Shown: positions 24,004 to 36,222, counted from the stretch's first letter. The stretch is DNA of 64,000 nt from Siphonodentalium dalli (GCA_032622095.1 CP136061.1:65043127-65107126), one strand, 5' to 3'. Program-made: numbers and translations. Notes: a model not told the origin generated them from the letters alone.

Positions 24004-25314
24004 TTAATGGTTTTCTTGAAGTCTACCCCTTGTCCTTATGTTACTTCCAATACCCCTGCTGAACTAGTGACAACAATTCAGTTCAGACTCAATGCCATCC
24101 TACAAGTGTTTGAACATAAATTCTGATTTTATTTCAATTCCCAACAATGGCAGATTGAAATCATTTTGTAAAACCATGAACTCGTTCGAAAGAAGCCTAC
24201 AAAGTGAAACTCACACACAGAATACTGCAATGGTGATGACCTGACTGATGCACTGTACTAAGGTGGAGTCCATGAAATCCCGATCATCATAAAAGGTCGT
24301 CTGATAGCGTGACAGTCTGGGTGACATAAAAGGTTCAGATAGGTCACCGACTAGAGAGTGATTAGTGATGGGATGACAGGTTTATTGACTAGAGGACTTC
24401 ATTGCACCCAATGGTGGAGATATGACAGCCAGATGGGGCACACTTGTTATGGCAAAAAAGAATGTGCTTATTTACTGCATTTGGTAAAGATGTCATACCC
24501 TGCATGTTATTGGTAATGAAATTTATAACAAAAAACACCAAAACAAGGGGAGGGGAGGCTAAAATTGTTCATAAGCTCTCACATCACCCTCCTCCCCCCC
24601 TCGGCTGCTTTCACAATTTGTATAAAATTCAGCTCCTGATATATCAACAATTTTGTTCTGAAATGAACTCAATCAATACTAACTATTCAGTGGAGTGAAC
24701 TATTCTTCATTTGTGGGTAAATTCTGTTATTGTTAGGAGACAGGCAAAGAAGTGCCATAAGTATTCCCATTCGTTCATTCATTAACCCACTTTGAAGGCA
24801 TTGCGTCCCTTTAAAGAGTCTGCCTCATTTTGATAGTTTCACTTTATATGCTTGTAAGTGTAGAACTGACAAGACAAAATTAAATATTTATAACCAGAAT
24901 CATTTCTTAAACTGAGAGCAATTAAAAAACCACTAAAAGCAACAAAATAAATACCAGTCTATTTGGGTAAAGCCATGAAATAAATACCTGTCTATTTGGG
25001 TAAATCATTAACGTTCCACCAGGAATAGCACTAACATTTAAAATGAAAATGTAATTTTTATGACCATGACACAATGCTTATATCAGTTCAATATGTGCGA
25101 AGGAAGCCAACCATGTGAAGAAAAATAAAATGATATTTCATTTCTGACAAGCAATTAAATTGAGTACTGGGCAACAATAAAATGAAAGTGAGACGTAATA
25201 ATAGTCCAATGAACAATACATCCTTTGATCTGCTGTAAATATTGTGAGAAACTATTCCCGTACCTCATATGTGACCTGCCATATCAAATCCAGTTGTAAG
25301 TCGGGATTTTTTTA

Positions 25315-25658
25315 CCCTGTGCCAATGCATTCTCTTATATATGCGAGTCGACCATAGGTCGCCTCGCATATATAAGAGAATGCATTGGCCTAACAATTTA
25401 TTACAATTTTAATAATTTTTTCTTGTATTCTTTAACTAGAGCCCCAGACAAACATGAGCAGATGACACTCTTCTATGTGCTTCTATATATGTGTGGGGCT
25501 CCCTGCAGGGTAAGGGATGTTTTTTATTTTATGTCCTAAAAAATGCAAGAAACATTAAAAAAAAATGATAAAAAATTGTTAGGCCAATGCATTCTCTTAT
25601 ATATGCGAGGCGACCTATGGTCGACTCGCATATATAAGAGAATGCATTGGCACAGGGT
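25315..25658. mobile_element. Family-2 variant pair with GCGACC hairpins
   Basis: Two ~65-base hairpins (about 25320-25389 and 25583-25650) in opposite orientation are separated by ~190 bases. The outer ends are CCCTGTGCC and GGCACAGGG. The loop-proximal arms are CGACC/GGTCG in place of the usual CTCCC/GGGAG. CATATCAAA near 25279 and its complement near 25727 may be the true outer termini. Confidence 0.75.
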
Positions 25659-25784
25659 ATACATGTTCCTGAAGTGGGCTTACTTTAAAATAACTGCTAG
25701 TATTTTTAAAATAATGCAGGGACTCCTTTGATATGACAAGTGAAAGAGATCAAGATGAGAAAGCAGAATTTTTAATGTTCTGAT

Positions 25785-26008
25785 GATTAAAGATCCTGTG
25801 CCAGTGCATTATTTTATAAATGCGAGTCTCCCATAGGAAGCCTCGCATATACAAAAGAATGCACTGGCTTACAAGGTTATGGTTAATATTTTTAGGCCAA
25901 TGTATTTTTATATATATGCGAGGTTCCCTATGGGAGACTCCCATTTATAAGAGAATGCATTGGCACAGGGTTTTCACAAAATTTCAGGAAGCTCCAGCCA
26001 TTGAAGGG
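25785..26008. mobile_element. Family-2 double-hairpin element, left end truncated
   Basis: Two hairpins (25801-25867, 25895-25965) are joined by the usual ACAAGGTTATGGTTAATATT linker. The right arm GGAAGCTCCAGCCATTGAAGG is followed by TTAA. Confidence 0.85.
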
Positions 26009-29000
26009 TTAAAGAAAGATGTTTCATAAAATCAATTTTTACTCTTCTTCTTATTGAACAAAATATTTCTTATAAATACACGTATGTCTGATATTGTAAT
26101 AGATACCAAATAAAGTAATTTTCACAGCAAGTTTAAGGTTATAACTCTTTATCATGATAATTGCTGTAAGTCAATAAGGGATGGCCCTTCGAGGCTCAAA
26201 CATGTTATTTCATACATTGCATTCTAAATGAGAAATACGAATAGCTTTTTGAACATTAAACTTGGTACCTTGAATGCATATTTAAAGCCAATTTCCAATT
26301 AAATCAAGTCCAAAGGTGATGGGAAAAGTTAATGTTGTACAAGGACTTGCTCTTCAGAGCTTGTCACTACTGATAAAATCATGTGTGATACTTAACTGAA
26401 TATAGGGATGAAGGCCAACATTTTCTGGTAAATAAACCAATAAGCCCTCATGTTTTTAAAAGACCCATATATTAAAGCAACAGGAATTAAAATACCTAAT
26501 ACTCAAGAACAGCATCCAGAGCTAAATCCGAGTACATCCATAATTGCCGAAATATGACAATAAGCTATCATAATAATATATTGAGGTTTCATATAAAACC
26601 ATATGGTACTGCCATATAACCTTAACCAAACAAACTACAGATTAGAGTTTTCTTTATGAACTCTGACCCAAACAGTGCCATGCCCTCAGGGCCCTAATGT
26701 GAGGTGTAAATGAATGCATGTAGGATTAGCAGGTGTGTTATGTCAAATATGAATCCCTGTGTGTTGAAATCTCACCCTCAGGGCAGGAGACTGTAACTAG
26801 TTAATAGTGGACCACAGCAGATAGCTTCACCTTATTTGACCATTAAATTCTTCTTTGAAGTTTTGAGTCTGACATAATGAAAATTTTGATTATAGTTTTG
26901 AGGAACAGTTTCAAAATTTCACTCAATCATTTTAAGATAATCACACACTCTCTACTCTCTACATCAGCACTTTTATGAATCAGTATCTTTCACCATATGG
27001 TTTACATGAACGTTTCCAGCTGAAACTTCAGTTATTGGTTCATGAACGTCGGAAACACCTTCATAACCTCAAGCCCAGCGTGTGCACGCACTCGCTGCAT
27101 GTTGTTATTGAGAGATTGTGTAGGAATATGTTACTTGGTTTTGGTAGTTTTGAATTTTTTTTCAAATTATTAATGTTCTATTAAAATATACTGGTATATG
27201 ATTTTTGGGATTCAACAACTTTGTTTAATTATTCTGCTGGTTAAAATCCAATGACCACAATCGATCTGTAAGTCATTTCTTAAATATTCCTATGGTGACA
27301 CCATTCTTAACAAATGGAGCTCAGTTTCTTAACTACTAATGCTCTGGCACAAAATTACTTAAAGACACTCATCATATTTTAATAATTTTTTAAACATCTA
27401 TTATACTAAATGTTTACAGAATTTTAAACTGCAAACACTATGCGTGCCTTTAAGCACCAGGTCATTAATAATTCTGCTATTATTATACGATTTTTCTTCT
27501 CAGTATGATCATAATTTGAAATGAACAAGCCTCAAAATTGCAATAAAGTGAGCTCCCTTTAATTTCAAACTTCAGCAGATAAATGGTGAAAAGAACAAAG
27601 AAACACTGAAGACATTAAACACAGAGAAACTATATTAAACTATCATATTGAGGGTATTAATATATAAATAAATCTGTCATTTTTGACATAAGATCCTTAT
27701 GTTACCTAGTTATGTCTCAAGGCACCTGGTATTAAGCACAGTACCTCAGATTCAAGGACCCTCGAGAGTTTAACGAGCCCATAAACTATACACTGGGGGC
27801 AAGCATGCAACATTAGACGCCATGAATGCATGTCGTCATGTTAGCCTATGAAGGGCCTTGTAAACATGATACCAATATAATAAGCAGGTAATAAAAATAT
27901 CATATTTCCCTGAACATTACTTTGTATTCTTACATGGGGTATTGCTAACCCAGCATTAAAGGGCAGAGACTTATCCAGGACTGATTTCATACCTGTAACA
28001 GGTATGGGCACCAAATTTCTGATGCCCAAATTACCCTGGGATAAAGTACTGGAACTATGAATTCTTATATATCATTGATTGAATCTGTTCTAGATCAATC
28101 AGGCCTGGTGTTATGAAAAATCCAGGGTGGCAAAAAAATCGCCTTCCCGAGACTTCCTTAAGAGGGCAAATTTCTCTCCTGAACAATATGTTGTTATTTT
28201 GCACCAAAAACAGCCTCAATTTAGTCAAATGATAAATAAATGTGTATTTTTTCCCCGATAAAATACCGCACCTAATAACGCCAGCCTGATCAGAACTCAT
28301 GACGAATTCCAACACTGATGGTTCATTTTGAGACAAGTAGGAGCAAGATTTATGTGGTATTGAGAAATATCAATACCCCAATATTTATTTGGGTACATCC
28401 TCCGATGATCCTCGAAACAGAAACAGGTGTCCCCAAAAAATTCCTGGATATGTCCCTGATGAGGGGCTATTTTATTGACTAGTATGTATGAAATGAACTC
28501 TATAAACTGATCATTTGGATAATTATCACAATTCTAAGACATGATATATGATTGATGAATGTAAGTCCCTTGAAACTTATATCAAATATCATAAAGAGAT
28601 AACCCGACATCCATGTATATTCGCCATCTGTGTTCTCAAAATAGTGGTGGGCTTATCTTTGGGGACCACCCCATGATTTTTAGGAGCAAAATCTTAGACT
28701 GGGATCCTCTGGGATGAGCTTACTGACGGGTGTGTACAGTATATTTGAAATGTCTATCTGTTATGATTTGAAACATTATAATCTACTCACCGTGTCCAGG
28801 CTTTTCATTGTAACATTTACAGAAATGACAGAATTTTAAGGTGGTAAGTTTTTTCATGTTAACTAAAATCCTCTGTAACACATGAGAAACAAGCGAACTA
28901 TAAAATAATAACTCTGATTATCACACAATCGCTATATACAAGAAACAAGTGGATTGTAAAATGATAACTCCCAGCGAATAACAAGGACATACACCAAGTC

Positions 29001-30062
29001 AGAATATTCTCCGACAAAGAGACGAAAATCATCAATCATAATTGCCTAGACGAACATGTCATAAGACATGACCCGGAGATCAAGAAAGAAGAAACCCAGA
29101 ACATCGCGGATGATGATAGAATGTCAGCCGGACTCCTTGTGTGCCGATTATGATGAGACAAAAGATGTAATGACTTAGATCCCAAGGATGAGATGTATTC
29201 AAAGAGTAGAACTGATCGCAGACATATCAATGATATTACGGCAAATTACCAGCCCAAAATTCTCTTGTGGAATCAACACAAATATAGGCCGATGTATCTC
29301 GTAGACATAATTTGACATTTAGAGTGACTCTGTCCGGGTCGGGGTCTCATATAGGTTAGTAGGGCGTATAAACTCGTAGTGAAATCAAGGCCGAAGCAAC
29401 TCATTAGGAAACGGGGAAATGACGAAAATTCGCAATGAAATATTAACTTGTGGTTCGTAACAGTAGAAAGCAATCAATATTGTCTGCGATTATGAAACAA
29501 AGTATATATTAGATGGTGCGTAATTGTTTTACACAGCCATAATACGTTCCAATAAAACTAATCAGAGGTCGGTCGCGATGCTGTCACATTCCCGTCACTG
29601 ATGTTCCGTCCTGAATGCTTGAACTCGATCAGTGGTTCCTGCACATGACATCGTCCAGGAAATAAGAACAGACCTTCTTTAATGAAGTCTGATTGGAATG
29701 ACAATCGGTCGACAGAAATATTTAGAGAGCACAGTTCCAACAATAGGTTGTCTATTAACAGGAAGTTGTTTAGGTTACCACAATTTGACCTATATATTCA
29801 GAATATAGAACCTCAATTCTAACTGGAATTGAATCTGGGACGACTGGGAACTCACTTTATTATATGACTATCATCAACTTTCTTTTCTTCAGATACCACT
29901 ATATGATAGCAATCATTTCCCGACTATCGGATCAGCTAGTTTGATCCGATGTCATGCCACAATCTTCTTTCTTAGGGATTGCCATTATACAAGGATGTAT
30001 ATCATTCAAATGTGATTTTGGTTTAATATGTGTCATGTAAGTCATAAAAAAAACCACAATAT

Positions 30063-30215
30063 TACTGCAGTGAATTTATCTGGTTGTCGCATCATGTCTC
30101 ATTGAAGAGGTCAGATCGATGGACCAAACTTACCTGGGACGGCTCGTTTCATCCAGCGATCTGACTGACCTCGATCTTCAACTCAATGTGATACTATGGC
30201 CAGATAAATTCACTG
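30063..30215. repeat. Foldback element (imperfect palindrome)
   Basis: ACTGCAGTGAATTTATCTGG at the left pairs with CCAGATAAATTCACTGTAGT at the right. The interior arms pair further through GAGGTCAGATCGATGGA and CCAGCGATCTGACTGACCTC. Confidence 0.75.
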
Positions 30216-30581
30216 TAGTGATTATATGCATGTTCCATTCCTGAATTTTTCAGTTCTGATTTACCAAAAAAATCCAAACAGAGTGAAAGAGAGAGAGAGA
30301 CCCACCAGCTGCAGCACTCTTCTCACATGATCATGTTCACATATCGCTTCCAAACAAAGCTTCTTGTAATTGTAGAGGGGTGCATGTCCTCACCATTTAA
30401 AGCAATGAACACTATAAATTTTGATACAGTTTTTTTAAATCTTATAAATCATTATAAGTCACTGACGACTGACCATGCAACATTAAATTCTCAAACTCAG
30501 AATAAGCTAAATAAATCATTAATTTGGAAGTAATTTAATCAGAATGTATCAATATAGTTTTCCAATGAAGCCTTGAATTAA

Positions 30582-30989
30582 CCCTTTACCCAACAGAACG
30601 GCCCTGTGCCAATGCATTCTCTTATATATGTGAGTCGACCATAGGTCGCCTCGCATATATAAGAGAATGCATTGGCTTAACACATATTAAAAATGATCAA
30701 ATTGTCAAAGAATGTAGAAAATATTATAAGAAAAAATGGTAAAAAGTGTTAACAAAAAAGAATTTTGTTTGGCCAATGCATTCTCTTATATATGCGAGGC
30801 GACCTATGGTCGACTCGCATATATAAGAGAATGCATTGGCACAGGGCATGACTGTAACCATCACAATGTGGTCAATGAACCGGTTCCAATAATATCCATA
30901 TTTGTATGGTGTTATTGAAACAGACAGAAGATATTTTAGGCTGTTGAAGCTTTATATGGGCGTTTTTGGCCGTTTTGTTGGGTAAAGGG
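30582..30989. mobile_element. TTAA element with CCCTTTACCCAACA ends enclosing variant hairpins
   Basis: TTAA at 30578-30581 and 30990-30993 flank CCCTTTACCCAACAGAACGG and its near-perfect complement CCGTTTTGTTGGGTAAAGGG. The core (30603-30845) is a pair of family-2 variant hairpins with GCGACC/GGTCG arms. It is a non-autonomous piggyBac-like element by target and terminus. Confidence 0.85.
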
Positions 30990-31465
30990 TTAAGAGACTG
31001 ATACCCTGATGTCTCTACATGGTCTATGAGGTATCAAGGAAAATGAGAAGCATATTGAAGGCACAGGATTATTTCTTCCAAAATTCTGTCCATCTCCCAT
31101 CAAGGGTGTGCAATAAAATTCAATTATTTCATAGATATTGTCTTGGTAAGCTCAGTTGCCAAAGGCCTCTACTCACAGTGAGTTGGGCGTGGGCAGTCTC
31201 ATAAGGAAGTAACATTGTTTTTTTGTCTGCACAAATCAAATCACCGGATTCTGACGACAATCGCAGTTAAATCCGTAATGTTCCCTAATACCTTCTGTCT
31301 GCGACCTAACAGCATTAGCTTAGCCAATCCTATTCCAATTTTTCCACAATCTAATTGTGAACAGGATGCCTGAAGAAACCTCATAACTGACCAGGGACAG
31401 ATTTACAGCCTACAGGCTGCTGAACACAATGTTATTATTTTGCTGATAAAAAAAAACATTTCAGG

Positions 31466-31484
31466 TGGGGGGGGGGGGGGGGGG
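31466..31484 (+). repeat. Poly(G) run
   Basis: An uninterrupted G homopolymer of about 19. Confidence 0.9.
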
Positions 31485-31519
31485 CTGGTTTGAAAGACAC
31501 AAAATTGTAAAAATATTAA

Positions 31520-31783
31520 CCCCTTATTTTCTAAAAGGATTCTCCCATTCAGTTATGAAACTATACATTTGAATAGTCTATTATTCATCTTGAGAGTTGT
31601 TCAGGAAACATAAGCAGACAAGCATATAATAAAAGTGTAGAATAATTCCTATTCAGATTTATTGGTGGGAAATGTTCAGATAATAAGTTCAACAAACAAC
31701 CTTATAATTGTCGTTTGTTGAACTTATAATCTGAACATTCCCTGAGGTAACTACTCGTCAATGATTATTTAGTGAAGAAAAGG
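31520..31783. mobile_element. Family-4 complete element
   Basis: TTAA flanks lie at 31516-31519 and 31784-31787. The ends are CCCCTTATTTTCTAAAAGGA and TTTAGTGAAGAAAAGG. The central inverted repeat is AATGTTCAGATAATAAGTTC / complement around 31668-31740. Confidence 0.85.
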
Positions 31784-32002
31784 TTAAACATCATATACTA
31801 TTGTGAAGTTTGCTGGATATGGATCCCATATTTCCAAGTTTTTGAAACACATGTAATAGTCGGACAGACTTGCTTGACAGATGGAGGGACAGACAGATGG
31901 ACAGACCAATAACATAATACATCCCGTTCTTATAAACGGGCATATAAAAATCAATCAAATGACCTGAAAAATAATTTTGTTTAACGCTAACCTATTACTC
32001 AC

Positions 32003-32187
32003 CAGTGTTGTTGACGGGAGTGTTGTTATTCTGTAGGTTTTGCTGAGTGCGACTTTTCTCAATCGACTTGACGCTGCTGCGATTGCTGCTGGTATTGTTG
32101 TTATTGGTGATGTTGGTTATGATATTGCTATCCTTGGATGTATTACTAGAATGGTTCTTACTGGGTTGTTTCAGCGGAGATGGCAAC
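32003..32187 (-). CDS. NAV: NAV exon C: Asn/Ser-rich linker
   Basis: This 185-base exon completes an Arg codon with its first G and continues LPSPLKQPSKNHSSNTSKDS, then an Asn/Thr/Ser-rich low-complexity run and ...QQNLQNNNTPVNNT. The resulting 'ISRLPSP' joint matches the 'ISRLPGP' found after the Gln-rich stretch in vertebrate NAVs. The rest is disordered and not conserved to my eye. The acceptor is TTTGATTTCAG right of 32187 and the donor is CTG|GTGAGT at 32003/32002. It ends with one base (G) that joins GT of exon D to give Gly. It lies 23.2 kb from exon D and 6.6 kb from exon B. Support comes from phase continuity and splice sites more than from sequence conservation. Confidence 0.85.
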
Positions 32188-32639
32188 CTGAAATCAAATG
32201 TATCAACACTATACAACTCATTACACCAGTCGACAAAGAGTGCCAAGTTATTGCCCCGTGCAATGACCCGGTGAATAAATCTTTTATTCTTAAGCAACAA
32301 CTTTTTATGCCTAACAATTAACTTTGTGTGTCTGGATCATCATTTTGTCTCTGCATTTCCTCTCATCTCAATAATAGCTTTTCGTGAACCAAGAACAACA
32401 TCCAAGGACCAATGCTCAAATGAGCTGAAGGATATTTGGCGGAAACATCATCCCAGTGAAAAAATACATAAGAATATCACCGATTACCGTTAACCATCAT
32501 GACGTTGTCAGCAGATCAACTGACTTTGTGTGCCTATTGTAAAACGGAAAAGAAACTGGAATACAAACTCCTAATTTAATGGTTGACAGCAAATGGAGGA
32601 ATAGGAAAGGTGCTAATTGAAATGTCTAAGTAAGACAGA

Positions 32640-33690
32640 TGTACATGTCAATATCAACATTCATGACAAGTTTCATAATGATCGGATCAGGGATGTGGTG
32701 ATTATGGTGTGCCAAAGGATTTAGTAATGCAAAGAGTAAATTCTAAAAAAATTCCGAATTACCCCAAAATGACTCGTTCCAATCTACATGTCAATGTCAA
32801 CAGCCTTTACAAATCTCATAATGATCTGACCAAAGGTACGACCTGTAGCCTGTGCCAAAGGATTTAGTCATGCAAAGAGTAAAATCCAAGATGGCTGCTG
32901 GTGGCCATGTTTTTCGGCTGAATGACCCCAAAATGACTCGTTCCATCTACATGTCAATGTCAACATTCATGACAAATTTCATAAAGATTAGACCAAAGGT
33001 ACGACCTGTAGCCCGCTCCAAAGGATTTAGTCATACAAAGAGTAAAATCCAAGATGGCTGCTGGCGGCCATGTTTTTCGGCCGAAATACCCCAAAATCAC
33101 TCGTTCCTATCTACATGTCATTGTTAACATTTCATGATGATCAGACGAACAGTACGACCTGTAGCCCACGCCAATGGATTGAATTTTGAAATCCAAGATG
33201 GTCACCAGGCTGGGATGGGGTAATTGTAATTTGTGATTGTAATTGATTGTAATTAATTACATTTTTTCACGTAATTGCATGTAATTGGTAATTGACACCA
33301 GCGGCCATGTTTTTTGGCCGAATGTCCCCAAAATGACTCGTTCCTATCTACATGTCAATGTCAACATTCATGACAAATTTCATAAAGATTAGACCAAAGA
33401 TACGACCTGTAGCCTGCGCCAAAGGATTTAGTCATGCAAAGAGTAAAATCCAAGATGGCTGCTGGCGGCCATGTTTTTTGGCCGAACGACCCCAAAATGA
33501 CTCGTTCCCATCTACATGTCATTGTTAACATCCATGACAAATTTCATGAAGTTCCGACCAAAGCTACAACCTGTAGACGAATAGTATGACCTGTAGCCCG
33601 CTCCAAAGGAAATTGTTGACGGACACACAGACGACGGACGCCAACCCATGGCAATAGCTCAAACTTACAAAGTAAGTTGAGCTAATAATG
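32640..33690 (+). repeat. ~155-base tandem repeat with ACGGAC tail
   Basis: Units containing CCAAAGGATTTAGTCATGCA, CCAAGATGGCTGCTGGCGGC, AAAATGACTCGTTCC and CTACATGTCAATGTCAAC recur near 32711, 32854, 33016, 33172, 33417 and 33599. The array ends in GACGGACACACAGACGACGG and a short CAATAGCTCAAACTTAC / AAGTTGAGC inverted repeat. A TAATTG-rich stretch (33205-33298) interrupts one unit. Confidence 0.85.
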
Positions 33691-33984
33691 AATGATTTTA
33701 TATAGCATTTAATATCTAAGTGCACTATACAACAGACCAAAGTCCCATAACCAACTCTCACATTTTTTTTTAAACCTTTCTTTGTTCATATAGATTTATT
33801 GAACACAGAGGTGAACACTGAGCACTACATAGGATACTACATAACCACTTAGTATACATACCAGGAGCCTAAATGTCTTATGAAATAATTAACGTCCAAG
33901 CCAAGTTTGAAGCTGATCCCGTTTTCATGACTGGCAAAAGTTGGGCCAGTATGCCACCAAATTAAATACTTGCAACCATGTATA

Positions 33985-34040
33985 TAGTAATGCCCTAAAT
34001 AATCGACTCCTTAACCACAACAGAATTATGGGTAATGTTT
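33985..34040. mobile_element. Family-1 fragment
   Basis: TAGTAATGCCCTAAATAATC followed by GACTCCTTAACCACAACAGA is the outer end of a family-1 left arm. The remainder is lost. Confidence 0.75.
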
Positions 34041-34505
34041 TTACACATATTTTTTAGCAGATCCTAGTGCAAACAGATTATCATAAGAAAATTAATACTT
34101 TGTTCAACCATTACCAAAAGAAATGTTGGTAGCCCGTGAATAATCAATGGATAAAGGTATCTTACTTTAACTCTATAAATCCATCTGGATCATAATGGTG
34201 GTGATAACAGAAGTAGAGCCACCGATTCTTTTTAGCGTTTGTATGCAAACATGACCAGTTTGTACACCTTGAACCATCAAAGGTGTACAAACGGATTGAG
34301 CAGTCAGTCACAAGAATTTGTTAATGGTTTGATATGCTCATAGTTTGTATAGCTAATATAGTGGTAATCTCATACCCAAACATCTCAACAAAGGGAGACA
34401 ATCACAGTCAACAGACAGGCCGCAAAAGGCAGCCGGACAGACTCAATAAAAGTCAACACTGACTCAAAAGACTGCCAGCCTTGATGGCTGCTGACCAGAG
34501 AGATA

Positions 34506-34717
34506 CAGTAATGCCCTAAATAATCAACTCCTTCACCACAGTAGAATTATGGGTAATTTTTCAGGATTTAGTCGGAAATATGGGTTGTTGCCATTCATCG
34601 GAAAGCACTCACTGAGAGCTTTCCGATGAAGGCAACAAGCCATATTTCCGACTAAATCCTGAAAAATTACCCATAATTCTGCTGTAGTTAAGGAGGCAAT
34701 TATTTAGGACATTACTG
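34506..34717. mobile_element. Family-1 complete palindromic element
   Basis: CAGTAATGCCC...GGACATTACTG is flanked by TA. Nearly perfect arms meet at AGCACTCACTGAGAGCT around 34605-34622. Confidence 0.88.
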
Positions 34718-34818
34718 TAACTCAAGCATTAATGTGCAAACATTGAATAATATTGTAAATCAAGGACCAACATAAGTTTAGAAATACAGAGAAGTCACTT
34801 CTCCAAATCATTTATTAA

Positions 34819-35238
34819 CCTTTTCTTTACTAAATGGATTCTCTCACCCAGTTATAACATTATATATATTGGAATGATCTATTATTCCGTTGGATGGGTG
34901 TTCAGGAAAAATGTGTTACAAAAAAATAATACAAGTGCAGAAGTATTCATATTCACTGGTGGGAAATGTTCAGATAATAAGGTCAAGGTAAATATTGTAA
35001 GGCCAATGCTTTCTCTTATATATTGGAGACTCACATACATAAGAGAATGTGATGGCTATCATGGTAAAGGTAAATATTGTTAGGCCAATGCATTCTTTTA
35101 CATATGCGAGGCTTCCTTGTTAGGTCATATTCACTGGTGGGAAATGTTCAGATAATAAGTTAAGTCATTTGTTGAAATTATTATCTGAACATTTCCTAAG
35201 GGAACTACTTGTCAACGAGTTTTTTAGTACAGAAAGGG
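34819..35238. mobile_element. Family-4 element with an inserted family-2 fragment
   Basis: TTAA flanks lie at 34815-34818 and 35239-35242. A family-2 fragment (about 34982-35125) interrupts it. The ~30-base stretch CATATTCACTGGTGGGAAAT followed by GTTCAGATAATAAG occurs on both sides of the insert (near 34949-34981 and 35127-35160). Confidence 0.8.
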
Positions 35239-35245
35239 TTAACTG

Positions 35246-35458
35246 AAAACCCTGTGCCAATGCATTCTCTTATATATGGCAGTCTCCCATATATAAGAGA
35301 AAGCATTGACCTAACAATATTTACCTTGACAGCCAGCTCATTCTCTTACGTATGCAAGTCTCCCATATATAATAGAAAGATTTGGCCTTACAATATTTAC
35401 CTTGACCTTGTAAGCCAGCGCATTCTGTTATATATGCGAGGTTCCCTGTGGGATTAAA
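35246..35458. mobile_element. Family-2 remnant
   Basis: It adjoins the preceding element. GAAAACCCTGTGCCAATGCA begins a degraded series of hairpins (35257-35310, 35335-35375, 35410-35455). The right arm is missing. Confidence 0.7.
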
Positions 35459-36029
35459 GTGTTGAGGAGTAACATCCCAGGGGTGGCGGAAGCATTGAAG
35501 AGCAAGGGAGGCACAACATAAGATAAAGATGGGCACTTGTCTCAATGTTAATACATCTGCACCCATGAGGCACCCAACATACAACCAGCAATATATAATG
35601 GCCTTGTTAGTATAGTAAAATTATAAAACCAAACGAATCATAACTTATTAAGAATTTGCCAATTCACTCTTGATTGAGTCACTATTATTTCAGACTGCTA
35701 ATTGGTATCAGATATCTTACATTATAATTCACCATGATGTTTATCTAGAAGTTATAATTGACACCAGATATCTTACATTAGAATTCACCATGCTAGGGAC
35801 CATGTGGGTTCAAATGAGTTAGGGAGGTAGTGAGAAAGCTTGGAGTCCTGACAAAGGGCAAGTTTGCCCCCCCCCTCCCCCCCCCCCGATCTGAAGCCCC
35901 TGATTCTTTACGATTCAATTATTATGTAGTGCATGAACCCATTTATAATCCTATTACAAACAGTTGACATATGCCATTTAATCCTCTAATTACATTGATA
36001 TTCATTGCTTCTTGACTAATACGCCTTGC

Positions 36030-36222
36030 CATGGAGTAGCGACCATATTGGATCCATTCAGCCCCGTTCTGTGGTTTTACAGGTCAAAGTTCTGGAGTAG
36101 CATTTCCATATATGGAAGTCATGAATTTTCAAAAGCTCAATATATGGAAATACTACTCCAGAACTTTGACCTGTAGCACTAAAACCACGGAACGGGACTG
36201 GATGGATCCAATATGGCCGCTG
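36030..36222. repeat. Foldback palindrome
   Basis: The arms ATATTGGATCCATTCAGCCC..GTTCTGTGGTTTTACAGGTC..CATATATGG at the left and the complement at the right pair over about 80 bases. The loop lies near 36117-36150. Confidence 0.85.

Larger units (their letters stand above)
8830..32002 (-). other. NAV intron between exons C and D (23.2 kb)
   Basis: This is a large repeat-filled intron; the elements are listed separately. I see nothing recognisable in 8830-9331, 9455-9842, 10942-11599, 11799-12399, 12473-13229, 13501-14082, 15914-17619, 17773-19217, 19613-20590, 20823-23760, 24004-25314, 26009-30062, 30216-30577 or 30990-31519, apart from short tandem duplications. Examples are two ~31-base copies near 24944-25007 and two ~50-base copies near 19675-19760. 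The segment 28980-29860 is free of the foldback families and somewhat richer in CpG than its surroundings. Confidence 0.75.

Noticed and set aside
25543-26029. Short ORFs sharing peptides such as IYKRMHWHR and ILLYMRG across the window
   Set aside because: They are translations of family-2 hairpins in various frames, not a protein family. The same peptides appear on both strands because the DNA is palindromic.
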